A stretch of DNA of 46,771 nt from an uncultured Bacteroidia bacterium (lineage in GTDB: Bacteria; Bacteroidota; Bacteroidia; Bacteroidales; UBA932), in NCBI GenBank assembly GCA_902789245.1, contig CADAND010000015.1, positions 1 through 46,771 of the forward strand, given 5' to 3'. Every line of letters starts with the position of its first letter. The first letter of the stretch is position 1. The position numbers were made by a program, and so were the translations under genes. Of this stretch, positions 40,943 through 46,771 are shown one piece after another. The notes under the pieces were generated by a model. The model had not been told where the DNA came from, ran no database searches, and worked only from the letters and a program-made list of their open reading frames with translations.

Positions 40943-42655
40943 TCAGGCGTTGCGGTGGCGCGGGGCGGGGCCGGGCTCGGTGGCGACGATCTGCGCGGCG
41001 CGCTCGAGGGCCAGGGAGATGTGGCTGCAGATGTTCTCCTGGCCGACCAGTTCGTCCATGCCGGCGTCCTTGAGGACCTTCATCACGGAAGGGTTGACGC
41101 CGGAGAGGACCACGCGCACGCCCATCTGGGCGCACATGCGGCACATGTTCGACAGGTTGTGCACGCCGGTGGAATCGATGAACGGGACCTTGCGCATGCG
41201 GATGATGCGGACCTTGGCGCGGCCGCCCATGTCGCCCATCATCTCCTCGAACTTGTTGCCGATGCCGAAGAAGTACGGGCCGTTGATCTCATAGACCTTC
41301 ACGCCCTCGGGGATGGTCAGGTGCTCCAGGTTGCCGAGCACGTCGGAATCGGCGTTCGGGTCGATCTCGTCGCTGAGCACCGAGACGTTGGTCGTCTCCG
41401 CCATCCGCTTCATGCAGAGCAGGCAGGCGATCAGCACGCCCACTTCGATGGCAATCGTCAGGTCGAAGATGACGGTCAGGAAGAAGGTGACCAGCAGCAC
41501 GATGATGTCGGATTTGGGGTTCTTGAGGATGGCCTTGAAGCTGCGCCACTCACTCATGTTGTAGGATACGACCACCAGCACGCCGGCGAGGCAGGACATC
41601 GGGATGTACTGCACCAGCGGCATCAGGAAGAGGTAGATGAGCGCCAGCACGATGGCGTGCGCGATGCCCGCCACGGGCGTGCGGCCGCCGTTGTTGATGT
41701 TCGTCATGGTGCGGGCGATGGCGCCCGTGGCCGGGATGCCGCCGATCAGCGGCGAGACCATGTTGGCGATGCCCTGGGCCATCAGTTCCTGGTTGCTGTC
41801 GTGGCGGTCGCCGATCACACCGTCCGCCACGGCGGCGGAGAGCAGCGACTCGATGGCGCCCAGCATGGCGATGACCATGGCCGGCTGCGCCAGGCGCGTG
41901 ATGGCTTCCCAGTCGATCCGGGGGACCTCCGGCTGGGGCAGGCTGCTGGAGATGGTGAAGCGGTCGCCGATGGTCTCGATGCCCGTGACGCCCGCCCGTT
42001 TGAGCAGGAGCGTGACCACGGTCATCAGCACGATCGCGACGAGCGAGCCGGGGATGCGGCGGCTGACCTTGGGCGTGAATACGATGATTAGGATGCTGGC
42101 CGCGCCGACCAGCAGCGACCACCAGCTTACGGTGTCGAAATGCTGCGCGTACACGGCCCATTTGTCGATGAAGCCGGCAGGAACGTTCTCGATCTGCAGG
42201 CCGAAGAGGTCCTTGATCTGGGTCGCGAAAATGGTCAGGGCGATACCGCTCGTGAAGCCGACGACAATCGGATAGGGGATGTACTTGATGATGGTGCCGA
42301 GGTGCAGCACGCCCATCAGGATGAGGAACACGCCCGCCATGAAGGTGGCGATCATCAGGCCGTTCATGCCGTATTGCTGGATGATGCCGTAGACGATGAC
42401 GATGAATGCACCCGTGGGGCCGCCGATCTGCACTTTGCTGCCGCCGAAGAAGGAAATGATGAAACCGGCCACGATGGCCGTCAGGATGCCGGCCTCGGGG
42501 GTCGCGCCCGACGCGATGCCGAAGGCGATGGCCAGCGGCAGGGCCACGATGCCGACGATGACGCCTGCCAGGAGGTCCTGGACCAGCGTTTCTTTTTTGT
42601 AGCCGTTCTTGATGGAAGAGAACAGCTTGGGCTTGAAAACAACTTTGAACTCCAT
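40943..42655 (-). CDS. SulP family anion transporter with STAS domain
   Basis: Inner-membrane SLC26/SulP transporter of 570 residues. The N-terminal cytoplasmic stretch is followed by many transmembrane helices (about 25-410), including the SulP core (VALPLAIAFGIASGATPEAG, then GGSKVQIGGPTGAF). A C-terminal STAS domain follows (about 440-555) with FIDSTGVHNL, the loop around the usual phosphorylatable Ser/Thr. Substrate could be sulfate, bicarbonate or a dicarboxylate; the sequence alone does not decide. It is a single gene. No exact -7 box was found upstream; TAATTTCG, with one mismatch, is the best candidate. Confidence 0.93.
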   Translation of the reverse strand: MEFKVVFKPKLFSSIKNGYKKETLVQDLLAGVIVGIVALPLAIAFGIASGATPEAGILTAIVAGFIISFFGGSKVQIGGPTGAFIVIVYGIIQQYGMNGLMIATFMAGVFLILMGVLHLGTIIKYIPYPIVVGFTSGIALTIFATQIKDLFGLQIENVPAGFIDKWAVYAQHFDTVSWWSLLVGAASILIIVFTPKVSRRIPGSLVAIVLMTVVTLLLKRAGVTGIETIGDRFTISSSLPQPEVPRIDWEAITRLAQPAMVIAMLGAIESLLSAAVADGVIGDRHDSNQELMAQGIANMVSPLIGGIPATGAIARTMTNINNGGRTPVAGIAHAIVLALIYLFLMPLVQYIPMSCLAGVLVVVSYNMSEWRSFKAILKNPKSDIIVLLVTFFLTVIFDLTIAIEVGVLIACLLCMKRMAETTNVSVLSDEIDPNADSDVLGNLEHLTIPEGVKVYEINGPYFFGIGNKFEEMMGDMGGRAKVRIIRMRKVPFIDSTGVHNLSNMCRMCAQMGVRVVLSGVNPSVMKVLKDAGMDELVGQENICSHISLALERAAQIVATEPGPAPRHRNA

Positions 42656-42762
42656 ACTTCTAACTACTTCTGTGTCGGCGCCTTACCGACTGATTTGCAA
42701 TACACTGATTCGATTGAGGGCGCGAAATTACATATTATTAAGAAATTTTAAAAATATTTTTT

Positions 42763-42799
42763 AAAAAAGTTCGCGCCGCCCCCTTTTTGAGGAAGCGGC
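42763..42799 (-). terminator. Possible terminator after hisS
   Basis: On the minus strand GCCGC (42795-42799) can pair with GCGGC (42775-42779), with additional CCTC/GGGG pairing toward the loop. Six T follow (42763-42768) after a short GC-rich spacer. The structure is imperfect. Confidence 0.35.
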
Positions 42800-42830
42800 A
42801 CGAAGCTTCGCGTAACCCTTGCCGGCGGGA

Positions 42831-44180
42831 TTATGCCAGGAAGGAAAGGATCCCCGGGATGTCCTCCCGGGAGAAGGATTTCTGTTCGCCGGAGGCGAGA
42901 TTTTTCAGATTCACGACGCCCTGTTCCATCTCGGACGCGCCCGTGATGGACAGGAACGGGATGGCCTTGCGGTCGGCGTAGTCGAACTGCTTCTTGAGCT
43001 TGGCGGCGTCGGGGTACAGCTCCACCGACACGCCTTCCGCGCGGAGCGCCGCGGCGAGCGGGAGCAGGTACCGGACCTCGTCCGGGCCCATGTTCGCGAG
43101 CAGCAGGCGCGTGGCGCTGCACAGCCCTTTCGGGAACTTGTCCAGGCCCTTGAGCACGTCGTAGATGCGGTCGGCGCCGAAGCTCACGCCCACGCCCGAC
43201 ATGTCGGGCAGGCCGAAGATGCCGGTCAGGTTGTCGTAGCGGCCGCCGCCGCAGATGCTGCCGATCTGCCAGTCCTGCGCCTTCACTTCAAAGATGGCGC
43301 CCGTATAGTAGTTGAGCCCGCGCGCGAGGGAGAGGTCGATCTCGGCCGGGGTCTTGATGCCCGCGGCCTCGATGAATCCGAACAGCTCTTCGAGCTCGTC
43401 CAGGCCTTTCAGGCCCGTCTCGGAGGCGCCCATGATGGCGCGCATCTGCGCGAGTTTCTCGGCGTTCGAGCCGCTCAGCGTCAGCACCGGCTCGAGGACG
43501 GCGATGGCGGCGTCGGTGAGGCCCTTCTCGCGCATCTCGTCTTTGACGGCGTCCAGGCCGATCTTGTCCAGTTTGTCGATGGCGACCGTGATGTCCACGA
43601 CCTTGTCGGGGAAGCCGCAGATTTCCGCGAGGCCCGTCAGGACCTTGCGGTTGTTGATCTTGATGAGCACCCGCACGCCCAGCTTCTCGAAGACCTTGTC
43701 CACGATCTGCACCAGCTCCAGCTCGCACAGCTGGCTGCGGGAGCCGATGGCGTCCACGTCGCACTGGTAGAATTCGCGGTAGCGGCCCTTCTGCGGGCGG
43801 TCGGCGCGCCAGACCGGCTGGATCTGGAAGCGCTTGAAGGGAAACGAGAGCTCGTTCTGGTGCTGCACCACGAAGCGTGCGAAGGGCACCGTGAGGTCGT
43901 AGCGCAGACCCTTCTCGCACACCTGCGGGGTCAGCGGCCGGGACATGTCCACGTCCGCGAAAGCGTCGCCGGAGTTGAGGATCCGGTACAGGAGCTTGTC
44001 GCCCTCCTCGCCGTACTTGCCGAGCAGGGTGGACAGGTTCTCCATCGCGGGCGTTTCGATCTGGGCGTAGCCGAAAGTCTTGAACACCGAACGGATCGTA
44101 TCGAAGATGTAATTGCGCTCGGCCGTCTCCTGCGGGCCGAAGTCGCGGGTCCCCTTGGGTATGGAAGGTTTCTGTGCCAT
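42831..44180 (-). CDS. hisS: Histidine--tRNA ligase
   Basis: Class II aminoacyl-tRNA synthetase charging tRNA-His, whose gene lies 18 kb away in this window. The class II motif 2 region is [12 protein letters not shown] (118-129). Histidine-specific elements are [11 protein letters not shown] (92-102), ARGLNYYTG and [11 protein letters not shown]. The 449-residue length, with a C-terminal anticodon-binding domain, is normal. Start ATG at 44180; a -7 box lies 20 bp upstream. Confidence 0.97.
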   Translation of the reverse strand: MAQKPSIPKGTRDFGPQETAERNYIFDTIRSVFKTFGYAQIETPAMENLSTLLGKYGEEGDKLLYRILNSGDAFADVDMSRPLTPQVCEKGLRYDLTVPFARFVVQHQNELSFPFKRFQIQPVWRADRPQKGRYREFYQCDVDAIGSRSQLCELELVQIVDKVFEKLGVRVLIKINNRKVLTGLAEICGFPDKVVDITVAIDKLDKIGLDAVKDEMREKGLTDAAIAVLEPVLTLSGSNAEKLAQMRAIMGASETGLKGLDELEELFGFIEAAGIKTPAEIDLSLARGLNYYTGAIFEVKAQDWQIGSICGGGRYDNLTGIFGLPDMSGVGVSFGADRIYDVLKGLDKFPKGLCSATRLLLANMGPDEVRYLLPLAAALRAEGVSVELYPDAAKLKKQFDYADRKAIPFLSITGASEMEQGVVNLKNLASGEQKSFSREDIPGILSFLA

Positions 44181-44185
44181 CAGTC

Positions 44186-44217
44186 TTTGAAATATTCTGC
44201 AAATTTACCTACTTTTG
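44186..44217 (+). promoter_or_regulatory. Promoter of sppA
   Basis: TTTG (44186-44189) and TACTTTTG (44210-44217) are separated by 20 nt, matching the Bacteroidetes -33/-7 layout. The -7 box ends 21 bp before the sppA ATG. Confidence 0.65.
44200..44207 (-). promoter_or_regulatory. -7 element of hisS
   Basis: Minus-strand TAAATTTG matches TAnnTTTG, 20 bp before the hisS ATG. It lies between the -33 and -7 elements of the divergent sppA promoter. Confidence 0.5.
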
Positions 44218-44238
44218 TGAAATTATCGATTTTTTGTC

Positions 44239-46008
44239 ATGAAAGATTTTGTAAAAATGGTCCTGGCCGTGATTTGCGGCCTCTTCCTCATGGGAATCAT
44301 CTGCTTCATCCTGACTTTCGGGATGATAGGCTCGATGGCCGCGGCCGGCAGCACCAAGCCGGTCCTGCCCAAGTCCGGTGTGCTCAAGATTGATCTGGGC
44401 GACCTCGTCATCGGCGAGCAGACGCAGGAAGGCAGCCCCTTCGGCAACATGGATCCGACGACCCTGATCATGGGCGGCAGCATGGAGACGCCCGACATCC
44501 TCGGCATCTGGGATGCCGTGCAGGCCGTCAACGCCGCCGCCACGGACCCTGCCGTCAAGTTCATCTACCTGCGCACCGACGGCAACGCCACCGGCGTGAC
44601 CAACCTCGGCGAGCTGCGCGAAGCGCTGGCGCATTTCCGCGCCGCGAGCGGCAAGCCCGTCGTCGCCTTTATGGAGAATCCCGGCGCGGCCACCTACTAC
44701 CTGGCTTCCGTGTCCGACAAGATCTATATGGCTCCCTATCTTGGACTTACGCCCCAGTTCACGGGCATCGGCACCCAGATGTACTTCCTGGGCGACCTGC
44801 TCAAGCGCGTGGGCGTGAACATGCAGCTCATCCGCCACGGCAAGTATAAGTCCGCCGGCGAGATGTACACCCGCGGCAGCGCCAGCCCCGAGAACCGCGA
44901 GCAGTACCAACGCATGATCGATTCGATGTGGGAGACGCTCGGCAGCACCATCGCCGAGGCCCGCGGCATCAGCGTGGAGCAGCTGGACGAGACCATCTCC
45001 GGCCTCAAGCTCCGCCTGCCGGAGGACTTCCTGACCTGCGGTCTTGCCGACGAGCTCCTGGACCAGGACGCCCTGGAGGAGAAGCTCGCCGCCCTCGCAG
45101 TCGTGGATAAGTATAAAGATATCAAGTGGATGAGCCTGTCCGACTACGCCGCCGCCAAGCTGATCCCGTCCAAGGCCAAGCAGAAGATCGCCGTCATCTA
45201 CGCCGACGGCGAGATCATCGACGGTAGCGGCAAGTCCGAGATCGCCGGCGACCGCTTCGCCAAGGTCATCAAGAAGGTGTGCGCCGACTCCACGGTCAAG
45301 GCCGTGGTGCTCCGCGTCAACTCCCCGGGCGGTTCCGTGACCGCTTCCGAGAAGATCAAGGCCGCCCTCGACAAGCTCCAGGCCGAGAAGCCCGTCGTGG
45401 CCTCCTACGGCGCCTACGCTGCCTCCGGCGGCTACTGGATCTCCAACAACTGCAACAAGATCTTCTCCGACGCCGCCACCCTCACGGGCTCCATCGGCGT
45501 GTTCGGTCTCATCCCCGACTTCTCCAAGGCGGTGAACGACATCGCCCACGTGGGCGTGGAAAGCGTCACCTCCCACAAGCACGGCGACATGCTGGGCTTG
45601 ATGCGCCCGTTCGACAAGGACGAGTACGACTTCATGCTGACCGGCATCGAGGCCGTCTACGACCGCTTCACCTCGATCGTGTCCGAGGGCCGCGGCATTC
45701 CCAAGGAGACCGTGGACGCCATCGGCCAGGGCCGCGTGTGGACCGGCGCCGACGCCCTCAAGATCAACCTCGTCGATGAGATCGGCACCCTCGAGGACGC
45801 CATCCACTACGCCGCCGTCGCGGCCGGCGATGGCGACCTGGAGAAGTGGAATGTCAAGGGCTATCCCGCCCCGCCGTCCCCGATGGACCAGATCATGGAC
45901 ATGATCGGCGGCGACAAGGGCAACGACAGCGCGCTGGTCAAGTCCCTGCGCCGCGTCACCCAGCCGCAGGTCTACGCCCGCCTCGACACCGACATCGACG
46001 TCCGGTAA
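44239..46008 (+). CDS. sppA: Signal peptide peptidase SppA (67-kDa type)
   Basis: Membrane-bound Ser/Lys protease degrading cleaved signal peptides. An N-terminal transmembrane anchor (about 8-33) precedes two tandem SppA/ClpP-like domains. The general base is Lys204 in HGKYKSAGE, in the N-terminal half, and the nucleophile is Ser396 in YAASGGYW, in the C-terminal half, as in the E. coli type. NSPGGS (361-366) forms the oxyanion loop. At 589 residues it is full length. It is transcribed alone, divergent from hisS, and followed by a GC hairpin and the tRNA-Met gene. Confidence 0.95.
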   Translation: MKDFVKMVLAVICGLFLMGIICFILTFGMIGSMAAAGSTKPVLPKSGVLKIDLGDLVIGEQTQEGSPFGNMDPTTLIMGGSMETPDILGIWDAVQAVNAAATDPAVKFIYLRTDGNATGVTNLGELREALAHFRAASGKPVVAFMENPGAATYYLASVSDKIYMAPYLGLTPQFTGIGTQMYFLGDLLKRVGVNMQLIRHGKYKSAGEMYTRGSASPENREQYQRMIDSMWETLGSTIAEARGISVEQLDETISGLKLRLPEDFLTCGLADELLDQDALEEKLAALAVVDKYKDIKWMSLSDYAAAKLIPSKAKQKIAVIYADGEIIDGSGKSEIAGDRFAKVIKKVCADSTVKAVVLRVNSPGGSVTASEKIKAALDKLQAEKPVVASYGAYAASGGYWISNNCNKIFSDAATLTGSIGVFGLIPDFSKAVNDIAHVGVESVTSHKHGDMLGLMRPFDKDEYDFMLTGIEAVYDRFTSIVSEGRGIPKETVDAIGQGRVWTGADALKINLVDEIGTLEDAIHYAAVAAGDGDLEKWNVKGYPAPPSPMDQIMDMIGGDKGNDSALVKSLRRVTQPQVYARLDTDIDVR

Positions 46009-46016
46009 TCTCCGTC

Positions 46017-46040
46017 ATTCGCCGGCCCCGACCGGCGAAT
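46017..46040 (+). terminator. Hairpin after sppA
   Basis: ATTCGCCGG (46017-46025), loop CCCCGA and CCGGCGAAT (46032-46040) form a perfect 9-bp stem 8 nt after the sppA stop. No T-run follows, so it is a weak or factor-assisted stop at best. Confidence 0.45.
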
Positions 46041-46048
46041 CGCAAAAG

Positions 46049-46079
46049 TTTGGAGATTTAAAAATTATTGCTACCTTTG
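46049..46079 (+). promoter_or_regulatory. Promoter of initiator tRNA-Met
   Basis: TTTG (46049-46052) and TACCTTTG (46072-46079) are 19 nt apart, the same spacing and -7 sequence as at tRNA-His. Confidence 0.7.
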
Positions 46080-46092
46080 CAGTCCCAAACAT

Positions 46093-46165
<73 letters not shown>

Positions 46166-46171
46166 CGAAGC

Positions 46172-46200
46172 AGAAAGTCAGCCAGTTAGGCTGACTTTCT
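46172..46200 (+). terminator. Rho-independent terminator of initiator tRNA-Met
   Basis: AGAAAGTCAGCC (46172-46183), loop AGTTA and GGCTGACTTTCT (46189-46200) form a perfect 12-bp stem 6 nt after the tRNA. Confidence 0.8.
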
Positions 46201-46349
46201 TGCTTCTCCGCCTTGAGGGGGCGCTGCCCCCTTATCCGCTCACTGCGTTTCACTCCGTTCGCTACCCCCGCGGCTCCCGACCTACCGACATCGCGCTGCG
46301 CGCTCCGTCCCGGTCTCCGCCGGGCGGTCTGAGGACCGCCTTCTTTTCG

Positions 46350-46369
46350 TCCCTCCCTCCCTCCCTCCC
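46350..46369 (-). repeat. (TCCC)5 microsatellite / G-quadruplex motif
   Basis: Five exact TCCC copies. On the minus strand this is GGGA repeated five times, which satisfies the G3-N1 four-tract G-quadruplex pattern. Confidence 0.8.
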
Positions 46370-46388
46370 GATGCATAGCTGGCGCCGT

Positions 46389-46518
46389 CCCCCTTCGGTC
46401 GGTCTGACGGCCTCCGAATCTCCCTTGCCGGCGAATTCCGGGTGCAAAACCCGCCTTTTTGCACCCCGCGGCAAAGAAAAACAACAATCGGGGTGCAAAA
46501 TGGGGCATTTCTGCACCC
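46389..46518 (+). repeat. tRNA-downstream repeat module, copy D
   Basis: Positions 46408-46448 match copy C (25756-25796) at 34 of 41 bases. GGGTGCAAAA (46440-46449) and TTTTGCACCC (46457-46466) form a 10-bp stem. The motif recurs as GGGTGCAAAA (46491-46500) and TGCACCC (46512-46518), so D carries two hairpin units where C carries one. Confidence 0.65.
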
Positions 46519-46699
46519 GGGAAGCGGTTGCCGGGAACAAAAAGGGGCGCTGGTGTGCCCGGCAACAACCGGGGGATGGTGTCAGGCGGCACCATTCAAT
46601 CTGTATTGTGTTATTTCGTATCTAACAGAATCACTTTCTGCAGTTTTTTTATAGTTTTTCGCGATCTTTGTGGTCTAACGGGTGTAGATTCGATTGAAA

Positions 46700-46771
46700 A
46701 TGGATAACAAGGAACAAGTATTCACCCAATTGGTCCGGGAGCACAAGAGCACCATCTACTCGGTGTGCTAC
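46700..46771 (+). CDS. Sigma-70 family (ECF-type) RNA polymerase sigma factor, N-terminal fragment
   Basis: The ATG at 46700 opens 24 codons to the window edge. QVFTQLVREHKSTIYSVCY resembles the start of sigma region 2 (F-x-x-L-hydrophobic...IY-x-VCY) of ECF sigma factors common in Bacteroidetes. Only the first helix is visible, so the family call is tentative. No anti-sigma partner can be seen. Confidence 0.6.
   Translation, partial: MDNKEQVFTQLVREHKSTIYSVCY

Larger units (their letters stand above)
46201..46699. other. Gene-free, repeat-rich region before the sigma factor gene
   Basis: About 500 bp without a credible gene. It contains GC-rich hairpins GGGGGC/GCCCCC (46217-46231) and GGCGGTC/GACCGCC (46323-46340), a (TCCC)5 tract (46350-46369), and repeat module D (46389-46518). 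An AT-rich stretch follows, with GATCTTTG (46663-46670), a one-mismatch -7 box for the downstream gene. Frames that look open here show no family resemblance. Confidence 0.65.

Noticed and set aside
42801-42810. CGAAGCTTCG palindrome as an operator near hisS
   Set aside because: It is a single 10-bp palindrome downstream of hisS with no second copy; it has no regulatory context.
44209-45807. 532-codon minus-strand frame opposite sppA
   Set aside because: It is antisense to a clear SppA with both catalytic residues; composition is typical of a complementary-strand shadow.

Overview
The window is a GC-rich chromosomal segment from a member of the order Bacteroidales (phylum Bacteroidota). The evidence is a SusC-type receptor N-terminus at the left edge, a large Mfa1/Mfa2-type fimbrial locus, DUF3575-OmpA and lipoprotein architecture, and repeated use of the Bacteroidetes -7 promoter element TAnnTTTG in front of genes and tRNAs. 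The genus cannot be fixed from sequence alone; a high-GC gut or rumen lineage is an inference.

Layout. 1-169: start of a SusC-like TonB-dependent receptor leaving the window. 532-1777: rpiB and truB, rightward. 1798-18316: a leftward division and cell-wall (dcw) operon in the order mraZ, rsmH, ftsL, ftsI, murE, mraY, murD, ftsW, murG, murC, ftsQ, ftsA, ftsZ, ending with gltX. Nearly all junctions overlap or are a few bases apart, and one promoter is visible upstream of mraZ. 18326-18896 is a gene-free, palindrome-rich spacer. 18897-23653: a three-gene exported glycosidase operon (GH43, GH27, GH127) for arabinose- and galactose-containing plant glycans. 23724-25505: a carboxyltransferase/OadA-like protein whose biotinyl-like domain has no acceptor lysine. 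25615-25690: tRNA-His.

25828-39829 is a leftward fimbria locus: OmpA/DUF3575 protein, Mfa1-like fimbrillin, FimB/Mfa2-like anchor, a second fimbrillin, then three progressively larger lipoproteins (503, 828 and 1084 residues) joined by ATGA overlaps. The anchor and fimbrillins probably form the base and shaft, and the large last genes are candidate accessory or tip subunits. 40020-42655: a DUF4380-like secreted protein with an apparent frameshift in its signal peptide, and a SulP transporter. 42831-46008: divergent hisS and sppA. 46093-46165: initiator tRNA-Met. 46700-46771: start of a probable ECF sigma factor.

The most unusual signal is a structured dispersed repeat of about 100 bp. One copy lies in frame inside murE and one in the spacer upstream of mraZ. 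Two of the three substitutions between their cores form a compensatory base-pair change, and each copy is bounded by its own inverted repeat. Two other repeat types are present: a short palindrome across the truB stop codon, and a GGGTGCAAA-bearing module downstream of both tRNA genes.
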